Assembly: GCF_030733745.1 (NCBI RefSeq)
Contig: NZ_JASHIK010000012.1
Coordinates: 62,001 to 126,000, forward strand
DNA: 64,000 nucleotides
Direction of reading: 5' to 3'
From: Stappia sp. MMSF_3263
GTDB lineage: Bacteria > Pseudomonadota > Alphaproteobacteria > Rhizobiales > Stappiaceae
The notes under the pieces are model-generated. The model was given only the letters and a program-made list of their open reading frames with translations, made no database searches and had not been told where the DNA came from. This document shows positions 28,634 to 39,464 of this stretch, piece by piece; position 1 is the stretch's first letter; each line of letters begins with the position of its first letter. Both the position numbers and the translations under genes were made by a program.

Positions 28634-29629
28634 ATGATCCGCGAAACCGTGCTCGAGGTCAGCGACCTCAAGACCCATTTCTTCACCAAGGCCGGCGTCG
28701 CGAAGGCCGTCGACGGCGTCTCCTTCTCGCTCGGCCGCGGCGAGGTGCTGGGCCTTGTCGGGGAGAGCGGGTCCGGCAAGACGGTCACCGGCTTCTCGCT
28801 GATGGGGCTGGTCGACCCGCCCGGGCGCATCGTTTCCGGCTCGATCCGCCTCGGCGGGGAAGAACTCGTCGGCCGGCCGGAGGAGGCCTGGCGCACCCTG
28901 CGCGGCCGGCGTATCGCCATGATCTTCCAGGACCCGATGATGACGCTCAATCCGGTCCTGCGCATCGACACGCAGATGATCGAGGCGATCCGCGCGCATG
29001 AGGACATCTCCCGCGAGGCGGCGCGCGAGCGGGCCCGCGAGGCGCTGGCCCGCGTCGGCATCCCTTCGCCGGACGAACGGCTCGCCGCCTATCCGCACCA
29101 GTTCTCCGGCGGCATGCGCCAGCGCGTCGCCATTGCAATCGCGCTGCTCAACGAGCCGGAGGTGATCGTTGCCGACGAGCCGACAACGGCGCTCGACGTC
29201 ACCATCCAGGCGCAGATCCTCTACGAGGTGCAGAAACTGTGCGCCGATACCGGGCTTGCGATGATCTGGATAACCCATGACCTTGCCGTCGTCGGCGGCC
29301 TCGCCGACCGGGTGGCGGTCATGTATGCCGGTCGTATCGTCGAGCAAGGGCCGGTTGACGCCGTGCTCGATGCGCCCTTCCATCCCTATACGCACGGGTT
29401 GATCGGCTCGGTGCCGAGCCACAATCGGCGCGGGCACAGGCTCACGCAGATACCTGGCATGGCGCCCTCGCTCCTGCATCTGCCGCCGGGCTGCAGCTTC
29501 GCCGCGCGCTGCCCGCGCGCAGACGCCGCCTGCAACGAGATGCCGGCGCTCACCGAGCTATCGCCCGGACGCGGTGCCCGTTGCCATCATCCGCATCTTG
29601 CCGAGACCGCCACCGGAGGTGCCGCATGA
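28634..29629 (+). CDS. Peptide-type ABC transporter ATP-binding protein (DppD-like)
   Basis: A 331-residue ATPase. Walker A is GESGSGKT (about residues 41-48), signature [12 protein letters not shown], Walker [13 protein letters not shown] and switch His in WITHDLAVV. The C-terminal Cys-rich tail with [19 protein letters not shown] is the oligopeptide-importer type extension. It overlaps the next ATPase gene by 4 bp (ATGA). Confidence 0.95.
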   Translation: MIRETVLEVSDLKTHFFTKAGVAKAVDGVSFSLGRGEVLGLVGESGSGKTVTGFSLMGLVDPPGRIVSGSIRLGGEELVGRPEEAWRTLRGRRIAMIFQDPMMTLNPVLRIDTQMIEAIRAHEDISREAARERAREALARVGIPSPDERLAAYPHQFSGGMRQRVAIAIALLNEPEVIVADEPTTALDVTIQAQILYEVQKLCADTGLAMIWITHDLAVVGGLADRVAVMYAGRIVEQGPVDAVLDAPFHPYTHGLIGSVPSHNRRGHRLTQIPGMAPSLLHLPPGCSFAARCPRADAACNEMPALTELSPGRGARCHHPHLAETATGGAA

Positions 29630-30624
29630 GCGACGCGCCGCTGCTTGCGCTTGAAGACGTCTCCAAGCGCTTCGTCCGCCGCCTCGACGCGGCCGAGAAG
29701 ATCGTCAACCTGCTCGGCGGCAATCGCCGGGAGGAAGTGGTTCACGCGGTCGACAGCGTTTCGCTCGGCATTCGCGAGGGTGAGGTCGTCGGCCTCGTCG
29801 GCGAGAGCGGTTGCGGCAAATCGACCCTCGGCCGGGTCGTTGCCGGCGTGCATGCGCCGAGCGCCGGCAAGGTTCTCTGGCGCGGCCGCGATGTTGCCAC
29901 CATGTCCGGCGCGGAGCGGCGCGATGCGACGCTGAAGATCCAGATGATTTTCCAGGACCCGATGTCCTCGCTCAATCCGCGCATGCGGGTGCGCGACATT
30001 GTCGGCGAGGCGCCGCGCGTCCATGGACTGGTGTCGGGGGAAGAGGTTTCCGACTATGTCGACGCCATGCTGCTGCGCGTCGGGCTGGATCCGGCCATCA
30101 AGAGCCGCTATCCGCACCAGTTCTCCGGCGGCCAGCGCCAACGCATCGGCATTGCAAGGGCGCTGGCGGTGCGGCCGGACTTTCTTGTCTGCGACGAGAG
30201 CATCGCCGCGCTCGACGTCTCCATCCAGGCGCAGGTGCTCAACCTGTTCATGGACCTGCGCGAGGATCTGGGGCTGACCTACCTGTTCATCTCCCACGAC
30301 CTTGGCGTCGTCGAACACCTCGCCGACCGGGTGGTGATCATGTATCTGGGCCGCGTCGTGGAAAGCGCGCCGGCGGCCGAGCTCTTCGCCGATCCGAACC
30401 ACCCCTACGCCCGGGCGCTGCTCGACGAGGTGCCGCGCATCGATACGCGGAAACGCATCTTCCAGCCGGTCAAGGGCGAGATCCCGTCGCCCCTTACCCC
30501 GCCGACGGGTTGCCATTTCCACCCTCGCTGCCCGCATGCCAAGCCGCGCTGCAGCGCCGAGGCGCCGGCCCTGCGCGAGATCGCCCCGGGGCGCCTGTCC
30601 GCTTGCCACATGAACGACGGGTGA
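29626..30624 (+). CDS. Peptide-type ABC transporter ATP-binding protein (DppF-like)
   Basis: A 332-residue ATPase with Walker A GESGCGKS, signature FSGGQRQRIGIARAL, Walker B-like FLVCDESIAALD and ISHDLGVV. The final GCHFHPRCPHAKPRCSAEAP segment is the DppF-type tail. The start ATG overlaps the upstream stop, so translation is coupled. In Walker B the usual EP(T/V) reads ES-I, a mild variation seen in some importers. Confidence 0.95.
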   Translation: MSDAPLLALEDVSKRFVRRLDAAEKIVNLLGGNRREEVVHAVDSVSLGIREGEVVGLVGESGCGKSTLGRVVAGVHAPSAGKVLWRGRDVATMSGAERRDATLKIQMIFQDPMSSLNPRMRVRDIVGEAPRVHGLVSGEEVSDYVDAMLLRVGLDPAIKSRYPHQFSGGQRQRIGIARALAVRPDFLVCDESIAALDVSIQAQVLNLFMDLREDLGLTYLFISHDLGVVEHLADRVVIMYLGRVVESAPAAELFADPNHPYARALLDEVPRIDTRKRIFQPVKGEIPSPLTPPTGCHFHPRCPHAKPRCSAEAPALREIAPGRLSACHMNDG

Positions 30625-30631
30625 GGGCGGC

Positions 30632-31504
30632 ATGACATCGAACGAGGCGGAGAACACAGCCGCTGAGGCGATGATCTCGGTCCTGCGGCCCGGGCGTCTT
30701 GCCGCGCCGCTGGTGCTCGACAGCCCCCATTCCGGCACGCTCTACCCTGCCGATTTCGACCCTGCCCAGCCGCCGGAGCGATACCGCCGGGCCGAGGACA
30801 TGTATGTCGACGAGCTCTTCGGCGACGCGCCCGCCCTCGGTCTGCCGCTGCTGAAGGCACACTTCGGTCGCATCTATTGCGACGTCAACCGTGCCTTCGA
30901 CGATCTGGACCCCTCGGTGCTCGACGATGCCTCGGGCCTTGCCCTTGCCCCTTCGGCCAAGGCGCGGCTCGGCAAGGGTGTCGTATGGACCGCGACGCCG
31001 CCCGACGGCGCGCCCTTGCTGGCAAGAGCGCTGCCGCGCGCCGCCTACGAGGCGCGGCTGGCCCGTTGCTGGCACCCCTATCACGAGGCGCTTGCCCGCC
31101 TTCTCAATGAGACGCGTGGTTCGGGTCAGGTCTTCCATCTCGACCTGCATTCGATGCAGCCCGTCGCCAATGCCATGCACGAGGATGCGACCGACTCGCC
31201 CCGCCCAGACATCGTCCTGTCCGACCGCGAGGGGACGAGTGCCGCTGCCGGCTTTCTCGATGCGGCGCTGGCAGCGCTCGACGGGTTGGGCTTTTCGGTG
31301 GCCATCAACGATCCCTTCAAGGGTGCGGAGATATTGCGCCGCCACGGAAATCCGGCGGCCGGCGTCCACTGCCTCCAGATCGAGGTCAACCGGGCCCTCT
31401 ACATGGACGTCGAAGCCTATGGAAAGACGGCACAATTCGGCGACACAAGGCGGCATATGGCGGTCTTTCTCGCCCGCCTTCGCGACTGGTGTGCGGGGGC
31501 CTGA
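30632..31504 (+). CDS. N-formylglutamate amidohydrolase family protein
   Basis: A 290-residue enzyme of the HutG-type fold: APLVLDSPHSGTLYP near residue 26, then AHFGRIYCDVNRAFDDLDP, a central VFHLDLHSMQP and a late HCLQIEVNRALYMD. The family releases formate or another acyl group from N-formyl amino acids in histidine breakdown. No other hut genes are here. It lies 7 bp after the ATPase gene, so it likely works on the imported compound together with the two hydrolases across the divergent promoter. Confidence 0.88.
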   Translation: MTSNEAENTAAEAMISVLRPGRLAAPLVLDSPHSGTLYPADFDPAQPPERYRRAEDMYVDELFGDAPALGLPLLKAHFGRIYCDVNRAFDDLDPSVLDDASGLALAPSAKARLGKGVVWTATPPDGAPLLARALPRAAYEARLARCWHPYHEALARLLNETRGSGQVFHLDLHSMQPVANAMHEDATDSPRPDIVLSDREGTSAAAGFLDAALAALDGLGFSVAINDPFKGAEILRRHGNPAAGVHCLQIEVNRALYMDVEAYGKTAQFGDTRRHMAVFLARLRDWCAGA

Positions 31505-31624
31505 GCGGTCAACGCCCGGGTGCATTGCAAAAAGCGGCGGTTGAAATTTTCCCCCGGACAGGGCACCAGAGCGACAACGCGGGCGAGACTCGCGCACCCC
31601 TTCCTCTGTTTCCGGGATGACCGC

Positions 31625-32869
31625 ATGAAGACCGGCCTGTCGCGCCCCAAGCATCAGATCCGCTGGCTGCTTCTGGAGGGCATCAGCCCGAGCGCGCCGG
31701 ATGTGCTCGCCCAGGCGGGTTACACGAACGTCACCCAGATGAAGACGGCGCTCGACCGCGCCGCGCTGATCGAGGCATTGCAGGGCGTGCATATCCTCGG
31801 CATCCGCTCGCGCACCCAGGTCGACGAGGAAATCCTCAAGGCGGCGGGCACGCTGGTCGCCGTCGGCTGCTTCTCCGTCGGCACCAACCAGGTCGATCTC
31901 GTCGGTGCCAACCGGCGCGGCGTGCCGGTCTTCAACGCGCCGTTTTCCAACACCCGCAGCGTTGCCGAACTGACCATCGCCGAGATCGTCATGCTGGTGC
32001 GCGGCACCTTCACCAAGTCGATGGCGGCCCATTCCGGACGCTGGCTGAAGACGGCGGCGGGCAGCAACGAGGTGCGCGGCAAGACGCTCGGCATCGTCGG
32101 CTACGGCAACATCGGCTCGCAGCTCGCCATGCTCGCCGAGGCGATGGGCATGCGGGTCGTGTTCTACGATCACACCGACAAGCTGCGCCACGGCAATGTC
32201 GAGCCGGTCGGGTCGCTCGGCGAGCTTCTTGCCGTCTCCGACGTCGTTTCGCTGCACCTGCCGCAGACGCCGGAAACGCGCGGCATGATCGGCCGCGACG
32301 AGATCGCGGCGATGAAGAAGGGTGCCTATCTGATCAACAATGCCCGTGGCACCGTGCTCGACATCGATGCGCTTGCAGATGCGTTGAAATCGGGCCATCT
32401 GGCGGGTGCGGCCGTCGATGTCTTCCCGAGCGAGCCGAAATCCAACGACGAGGAATTCGTCTCGCCGCTGCGCGGGCTCGACAACGTCATCCTGACGCCC
32501 CATGTCGGCGGTTCGACGGAAGAGGCGCAGGAGCGCATCGGAGAGGAGGTGGCCCGCCGCCTGGTGGAGTATTCCGACGTCGGTTCGACCATCGGCGCGG
32601 TCAATTTCCCGCAGGTGCAGCTTCCCAAGGGCACCAGCAACACCCGCTTCATCCAGGTGCAGCGCAATACGCCGGGCGAACTCGGCAAGCTCAACGATCT
32701 CTTCGCCGCCCAGAAGATCAACATCGCCGCCCAGCATTACCAGACGGATGGCGAGATCGGTTATGTGGTGCTCGATGCCGACGGGCCGGTGGCAAACTCC
32801 GTCGAGGTGCTGGAGGGGATCCGCGATCTGTCCGGTACGATCCGCGCCCGCCTGCTCAACCGCGTGTGA
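31625..32869 (+). CDS. serA: D-3-phosphoglycerate dehydrogenase type enzyme with ACT domain
   Basis: A 414-residue 2-hydroxyacid dehydrogenase. The N-domain has GIRSRTQVDEEIL. The NAD motif is GKTLGIVGYGNIGSQLA, and NNARGTVLDIDALADAL and TPHVGGSTEEAQERIG hold the catalytic Arg, Glu and His. The last 75 residues are an ACT-type regulatory domain (NTPGELGKLNDLFAAQKINIAAQHYQ in the middle). Length and layout match the E. coli-like SerA, the first step of serine synthesis. It stands 120 bp after the ABC operon. Confidence 0.92.
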   Translation: MKTGLSRPKHQIRWLLLEGISPSAPDVLAQAGYTNVTQMKTALDRAALIEALQGVHILGIRSRTQVDEEILKAAGTLVAVGCFSVGTNQVDLVGANRRGVPVFNAPFSNTRSVAELTIAEIVMLVRGTFTKSMAAHSGRWLKTAAGSNEVRGKTLGIVGYGNIGSQLAMLAEAMGMRVVFYDHTDKLRHGNVEPVGSLGELLAVSDVVSLHLPQTPETRGMIGRDEIAAMKKGAYLINNARGTVLDIDALADALKSGHLAGAAVDVFPSEPKSNDEEFVSPLRGLDNVILTPHVGGSTEEAQERIGEEVARRLVEYSDVGSTIGAVNFPQVQLPKGTSNTRFIQVQRNTPGELGKLNDLFAAQKINIAAQHYQTDGEIGYVVLDADGPVANSVEVLEGIRDLSGTIRARLLNRV

Positions 32870-32872
32870 GCG

Positions 32873-33466
32873 CTACTGCCGGATCGCCTCCAGGTCGATG
32901 CGGATCTCCACCTCGTCGCCGACGAGCCCGCCCTCCAGTGCATAGGTCGAGCCGAACTGCGAGCGCTTGAGTGTCGTTCTGGCGCTGATGCCGACCACAT
33001 GGGTGCCACCGAACGGGTAGGGGCCGATCTTGTTGAGCGTGACGTCGAGCGTTACCGGCCGCGTCACGCCGCGCAGGGTCAGGTCACCGGTGATCTTGCC
33101 ACGCGTCTCCGTCTCCGGATGTGCCTCCGTCATTTCGAACGTGATCGCCGGGTGTGCCTCCGCCGCGAGGAAGTCGTTCGAGCGCAGGTGTCCGTCGCGC
33201 CGCTCGTCGTTGGAAAAGACGCTGGCCGCCTCGATCTCCACCGTGAGGTCCGAGAGCGCCCGCGTGTCCTCGTCGAAGGTGAAATTGCCCTTGCCCTTCA
33301 GGAACATGCCCCAGGTTGGCGCGTAGCCGATATGGACGGCATTGAAGACGATGGAGAAATGCGCCGGGTCGATAGCATATTGGCGCGGTTCCGCGCGTGA
33401 AGGGCCGGCGCTCGCAAGCATAGCGATCAGGCCGAGCGCGATGGCGGGCAGGGAGGTCTGGCGCAT
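32873..33466 (-). CDS. YceI family periplasmic protein
   Basis: A 197-residue protein with a Sec signal peptide (cut near GPSRAEP). The lipocalin-like YceI fold shows in YAIDPAHFSIVFNAVHIG, FLKGKGNFTFDED and GDLTLRGVTRPVTLDVTLN. Members bind isoprenoid-like lipids in the periplasm. The gene converges on serA with a 3-bp gap and has no clear partner. Confidence 0.92.
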   Translation of the reverse strand: MRQTSLPAIALGLIAMLASAGPSRAEPRQYAIDPAHFSIVFNAVHIGYAPTWGMFLKGKGNFTFDEDTRALSDLTVEIEAASVFSNDERRDGHLRSNDFLAAEAHPAITFEMTEAHPETETRGKITGDLTLRGVTRPVTLDVTLNKIGPYPFGGTHVVGISARTTLKRSQFGSTYALEGGLVGDEVEIRIDLEAIRQ

Positions 33467-33581
33467 GTCGGTCGTCCTTTCAAACAGAACCGGCGTTCAA
33501 ACAGAACCGGACCTGCATATAGGCGAAAGCCCGGCCGCAGCGAGGGGCGCGCCGGTCCGCCCCGCTCTTGCCGCCGCCGCG

Positions 33582-34502
33582 TCAGGCCGCGTCGTTCCAA
33601 AGCCAGGCGGCGCCGCGCACGCCGGAACTGTCGCCATGCTTTGCCTTGCGCACCGGCACATCGTACTGGTCGGAAAAGACATGCTTGCGCATCTCGTCCG
33701 GCAGTCGCTCGTAGAGCTCGTCGATATTGGACATGCCCCCGCCGAGCACGAAGACGTCCGGGTCGAGGATGTTTGCGACCATCGCCATCGCCCGCCCGAG
33801 CCGCGAGACGTAGCGCTCGAACGTCGCCATCGCCTCCGTCTCGCCCGCCCGGGCCCGCGCCATGATCTGCGGGCCGGTCAGCTGCAGTCCTGTCGCCCTG
33901 GCATGATCCCACTGGAAGCCGGTGCCCGAGCACAGCCGGTCGATCGTGCCGCGCTTGCCGGTCCAGCACTCGGGACCGGGAAACTCCTCCGCGCTCATCC
34001 AGGGCACGGGGATGTTGCCCCATTCTCCGCCGATGCCGTTGGCGCCGCGATGCGCCCGCCCGTTGATGACGATGCCCGAGCCGCAGCCCGTGCCGACGAT
34101 GATCGCGTGCACGATGGCAGCGCCCGCGCCCGCCCCGTCGGTCGCCTCCGAGACGGCGAGACAGTTGGCATCGTTCTGGATGCGCACGGCACGCGAAAGC
34201 GCTCCCTCCAGGTCGCGGTCCAGCGGCTTGCCGTTCATCCAGGTGGAATTTGCGTTCTTGACGAGGCCGGTCGCCGGCGACAGAGAGCCGGGAATGCCGA
34301 GGCCGACCGTGCCGCGCGCGCCGGTTGCCTCTTCCGCCGCGGCGACCAGCCCGGCCACCGCGCGGATGCAGCCGTCATAGTCGTCGCGCGGCGTCGCCAC
34401 GCGCTTGCGGAAGCGCTCGCCGCCGCCGTGATCGAGCGCGATGATCTCCATTTTCGTGCCGCCCCAGTCGATGCCGAGGCGCAGGCCCGGTTCCGCGCTC
34501 AT
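33582..34502 (-). CDS. ROK family sugar kinase-like protein with altered zinc site
   Basis: A 306-residue ROK protein. GIDWGGTKMEIIALD (residue 10 on) is the phosphate-binding motif, GIPGSLSP and IQNDANCLAVSE carry the sugar and catalytic Asp residues, and GTGCGSGIVING is the second ATP motif. In ROK sugar kinases a GEWGH and a CxC..C motif bind zinc. Here they read GGEWGNIPVPW (Asn163) and ECWTGKRGTIDR (Cys179 kept, Thr181 and Thr186 in place of Cys), so the zinc site seems lost. The last gene of the second ABC operon, it starts 7 bp after the ATPase stop. Function uncertain. Confidence 0.82.
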   Translation of the reverse strand: MSAEPGLRLGIDWGGTKMEIIALDHGGGERFRKRVATPRDDYDGCIRAVAGLVAAAEEATGARGTVGLGIPGSLSPATGLVKNANSTWMNGKPLDRDLEGALSRAVRIQNDANCLAVSEATDGAGAGAAIVHAIIVGTGCGSGIVINGRAHRGANGIGGEWGNIPVPWMSAEEFPGPECWTGKRGTIDRLCSGTGFQWDHARATGLQLTGPQIMARARAGETEAMATFERYVSRLGRAMAMVANILDPDVFVLGGGMSNIDELYERLPDEMRKHVFSDQYDVPVRKAKHGDSSGVRGAAWLWNDAA

Positions 34503-34509
34503 TGCCGTT

Positions 34510-36158
<1,649 letters not shown>

Positions 36159-36162
<4 letters not shown>

Positions 36163-37019
36163 GCGACGCGCCTTTTCAGCCGCGGATCGAGCAGGTCGCG
36201 CAACCCGTCGCCCATCAGGTTGAGGCCGAGCACGGTGATAACGATGGCAAGTCCGGGATAGAGCGCCAGCGAGGGGGCGAGGGCCATCATCGTCTGCGCT
36301 TCGTTGAGCATCCGCCCCCAGGAGGCGAGCGGCGGCTGTGCGCCGAGCCCGACATAGGAAAGGCCGGCTTCGGCGAGAATGCCGAGTGAGAACTGGATCG
36401 TGCCCTGGACGATCAGGAGGTTGGCGATGTTGGGCAGGATGTGCTCGGCGATGATGCGGATCTCGCCCTTGCCGGCGACCCGGGCGGCGAGCACGAATTC
36501 CCGTGATTTCAGCGACAGCGCCCCGCCGCGCGCCACCCGCGCGAAGACCGGGATGTTGAAGATGCCGATGGCCAGGATCGCGTTGACCGCTCCGGGTCCG
36601 AGGATCGCGGTGATCATCACTGCCGAAAGCAGCGCCGGGAAGGCGAAGACGAGGTCGTTTGCCCGCATCAACCCCTCGTCCAGCCAGCCGCCGCGCGCCG
36701 CCGCCACCAGTCCGAGCGGCACGCCGACGAGGATGCCGATGCCCACGGCAACCAGCGCCACGGCGATCGATGTGCGCGCCCCGACCATCAGCATCGACAG
36801 CATGTCGCGGCCGAACTGGTCGGTGCCGAAGGGATGGGCGAGCGAGGAGCCCTGCAGCCGGTCGGGCACGCTGAGCACGTCGATCGGGTAGGGCGTCCAC
36901 ACCAGCGAGACGAGCGCTGCGGCAAGCACCAGCGCGACGATGGCCATCCCCAGCGCCAGCGCCTTGTGCGTTCTCAAAAAGCCGATCGTTCCCGCGCGCG
37001 TGCTGCTTCGTCCCGCCAT
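36159..37019 (-). CDS. Peptide-type ABC transporter permease (DppC-like)
   Basis: A 286-residue inner-membrane protein. It has an N-terminal helix (ALGMAIVALVLAAALVSL), the DppC motif HPFGTDQFGRDMLSMLMVGAR and the EAA-like loop KSREFVLAARVAGKGEIRIIAEH. About six helices in all. I chose ATG 37019, which follows the upstream stop by 4 bp. It pairs with the DppB-like gene at 37024. Confidence 0.93.
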
Positions 37020-37023
37020 CGCC

Positions 37024-37968
37024 TCAGTGCCTCCGCAGCCTGGGGTCGACGAGCGCGTAGGCAAGGTCGACGAGGAAGGTGACGAGAATGACGCTGGCGA
37101 CGAGCAGCACGACGACGCTCTTCACCACGATCAGGTCGCGCTGGGTGATCGCCTGGAAGATCAGCCGGCCGAGGCCCGGCAGATAGAAGACGTTCTCGAT
37201 GATGATCGTGCCGGCGATGAGGAAGGAGAACTGCAGGCCCAGGATGGTCAGCACCGGGATCAGCGCGTTGCGCACCGCGTGCCGCCACAGCACGGCCGTG
37301 CGCGTCAGTCCCTTGGCGCGGGCGGTGCGCACATAGTCCTCGTGCAGCGCGTCGATGAGGGATGAACGCATCACCCGGGCAAGGATCGCCGCCTGCGGCA
37401 GCGCGAGCGCCACCGCCGGCAGCATCAACGCCTTCAGCGCCGGCCAGATGCCCGCCTCCCAGCCGGGAAAGCCCCCCGAGGGCACCAGGCGCAGCGTCAC
37501 CGCGAAGACGAAGACGAGCAGCATGGCGAACCAGAAATTGGGAATGGCGATGCCCACCTGCGTCAGCGCCATGATGCCGCTGTCCTGCCAATGGCCGCGC
37601 TTGGAGGCGGCATAGACGCCGACGGGAATGGCGATGAGCGTGGAAAGCGCCAGCGCCAGCAGGGCCAGCGGCAGCGACACGGTGATGCGCGCCGCGACGA
37701 GATCGGCGACAGGCACGGAATAGGTGTAGCTGGTGCCCAGATCCCCGCTGGCAAAGCCCGTGATCCAGTCGAGGTAGCGCAGCCAGGCCGGTCGGTCGAG
37801 GCCCATCTGGGAGCGCAGCGCGGCGAGCGTGTCCTCCTGCGCGTTGATCCCCAGCATCACCTGCGCCGGGTCGCCCGGAATGACCTCCAGCACGAGGAAC
37901 ACCAGCGCGGTCGCGACGAGCAGCGTCGCGGCAAGGCCGGCGAAACGTTTGGCGGCATAGACGAGCAT
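37024..37968 (-). CDS. Peptide-type ABC transporter permease (DppB-like)
   Basis: A 314-residue permease starting MLVYAAKRFAGLAATLLVAT and carrying RSSLIDALHEDYVRTARAKGLTRT, the EAA loop, with FYLPGLGRLIFQAITQRD near the end. It is the first gene of this operon as it now stands, with no binding-protein gene just upstream. A matching binding-protein gene lies at 46248-47759, on the same strand, after a foreign-looking insert of about 8.3 kb. Confidence 0.93.
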   Translation of the reverse strand: MLVYAAKRFAGLAATLLVATALVFLVLEVIPGDPAQVMLGINAQEDTLAALRSQMGLDRPAWLRYLDWITGFASGDLGTSYTYSVPVADLVAARITVSLPLALLALALSTLIAIPVGVYAASKRGHWQDSGIMALTQVGIAIPNFWFAMLLVFVFAVTLRLVPSGGFPGWEAGIWPALKALMLPAVALALPQAAILARVMRSSLIDALHEDYVRTARAKGLTRTAVLWRHAVRNALIPVLTILGLQFSFLIAGTIIIENVFYLPGLGRLIFQAITQRDLIVVKSVVVLLVASVILVTFLVDLAYALVDPRLRRH

Positions 37969-38072
37969 CGGGCGCTGGCTGCTCCGGGCGGGAATCTCTT
38001 GTGCCGTCAGAGGTTATCGGGGAAGGGCGAAGCGGGGAAGGGGGAGAACTGAGTCCCTGAACCTCCTCCAGA

Positions 38073-38336
38073 TTGTGGGAGCGCCCATCAATCACTCGTC
38101 TTGCAAATAGTTTCGTGCCTTCTATTTTCTATATCAATTTGATTGAAGGCGCGTGGTCGCACATCAATCGCCAGTTTTACGGCACCCATCGCTGGATTTC
38201 AGACAAGCACCTTGGCCGTTACGTCTCTAAAATGACATGGCGCTACAATCGCTGCGACATAGATGATAGCGTCCCACGAGTGCACTGCTTGGGCAGGTCG
38301 AGGGCCGCTTGCGGTATTAAGGAGCTGATCGCATGA
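38073..38336 (+). pseudogene. IS1595 (ISXO2-like) transposase, C-terminal remnant
   Basis: From about 38128 the frame reads NLIEGAWSHINRQFYGTHRW, then ISDKHLGRYVSKMTWRYNR. This is the end of an IS1595-type DDE transposase, where a N-T-VEG motif and KHL-RY-EF-RYN follow each other. The catalytic N-terminal two thirds are gone, and the first 18 residues of the frame are unrelated. The stop overlaps the next small gene by 4 bp. It sits right beside the 5' end of the DppB-like gene. Confidence 0.75.
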
Positions 38337-38551
38337 CCAGCAAGCAAAAAAAGGAAAATCCATTCGCGGAAATGGATTGCGATGAAGCGCTGAGCAGGCT
38401 CGCACAGACAGACGAGGGCGAGTTGGAAGAAGAGCTAGCTCATGACATACTCTCGCGGGCTGCCCGCACTAGAAAGCGGGTTCAGGAGGCGAGAGAGGGC
38501 ATACAGCGTGGCGCGAGAAGTCGACCAAAGAACGACCGATTCCGTCTTTGA
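38333..38551 (+). CDS. Small accessory protein linked to an IS1595-type element
   Basis: A 72-residue charged protein: MTSKQKKENPFAEMDCDEAL, a Glu-rich helical middle, and the end GARSRPKNDRFRL. The ATG overlaps the transposase stop (ATGA), which is typical of a co-transferred accessory frame. I recall similar short proteins ending in a PK..RFRL tail beside ISXO2-like transposases, but cannot verify this here. Function unknown. Confidence 0.55.
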   Translation: MTSKQKKENPFAEMDCDEALSRLAQTDEGELEEELAHDILSRAARTRKRVQEAREGIQRGARSRPKNDRFRL

Positions 38552-39344
38552 TTTCCTATATGTGGACCATCGTAAGATCGGATTGTTTCTCTCTCAGTTT
38601 TCAGAGTTCGGCGACCTAACTGATATCGTCCATTCCACGAGCGTGACAGACGATTCTAAGCTTGCCGGAGGGCTAAAGGGTCTTGTGAGCGCAGAAAGCA
38701 AGACGGGCGAAAAAGAGGCGGTCGAGCGCCGATATCGTGCGCACTGGTCTCAGGCCCTCAATTTTCTTGATGAAGTTCACGCCAGGAAGATGATCGGAAA
38801 GGAGATTTCGGCCACTCGCCTAGGTCGGCTCGTCCTCGCGGACGGCGATCTGTTGGTGGCGAGTATGCAACCTTTCGCGAAGACATGGGGGGCAATTGCT
38901 CAAAATCAGAACGAACAGCGGCCACAGGGCAATAGGCATGCAAGGAGACGCGCTGGAAAAGCGCAAGACGCTCTTCAGTCAACCGAGGAGAGTAGCCAGG
39001 GCCTGAACATTCTTGGCTCCTTGGAGCAGCCTGTTTTCATGGTGCTTAAAGGTGATGGGAAAAAACTATGGTCCACATTGGAGCCTGATTTTTTGATCGG
39101 AGGATCCGCAGATCTAAACCTGAAGCATGGTCTTAGGTTGACGGGCAGATGGCACGTTTTGGGCATTCTTGACTGTGAACCTGGTCCGCAGGGAGACGCC
39201 GGCCCTGACAGGTTGTGTGGTGGCGGTTACAACGAATTAAGTGACAGTGTGAAGGAAATATGGCGTGAATTCGGGATGGTCTTCGGTCGTCCAGAAGACT
39301 GCTACGGCATCACTCCACTCATAATAATGCGTGAAATCAGCTAG
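38508..39344 (+). CDS. Unknown protein, possibly DUF6414-like, passenger of the IS region
   Basis: About 278 residues from the GTG at 38508 (VAREVDQRTTDSVFDFLYVDH); an ATG at 38442 is also open but overlaps the small gene fully. The opening FDFLYVDHRKIGLFLSQFSEFGDL and the middle WSQALNFLDEVHARKMIGK suggest the DUF6414-like family, with low confidence. No signal, helix or catalytic motif is evident. Base composition is clearly lower in GC than the flanks, so it arrived by transfer, probably with the IS1595-type element. Confidence 0.6.
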   Translation: MAREVDQRTTDSVFDFLYVDHRKIGLFLSQFSEFGDLTDIVHSTSVTDDSKLAGGLKGLVSAESKTGEKEAVERRYRAHWSQALNFLDEVHARKMIGKEISATRLGRLVLADGDLLVASMQPFAKTWGAIAQNQNEQRPQGNRHARRRAGKAQDALQSTEESSQGLNILGSLEQPVFMVLKGDGKKLWSTLEPDFLIGGSADLNLKHGLRLTGRWHVLGILDCEPGPQGDAGPDRLCGGGYNELSDSVKEIWREFGMVFGRPEDCYGITPLIIMREIS

Positions 39345-39464
39345 GGTCAAATAGATACAAGTTCTTTTTTAAGTGGCCCTTAAGTTTGGCAAATCTTTTG
39401 TACTTGGCAAGCTGTGAGTATCGAGAAGGGGCCTTGCCGTCCCCGTCTCGCTTTCCGTTGCCGC

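Noticed and set aside
39345-39464. CTAGGGTCA at the end of the passenger gene as a second MITE end
   Set aside because: Only nine bases match and no partner end lies to the left of the transposase relic.
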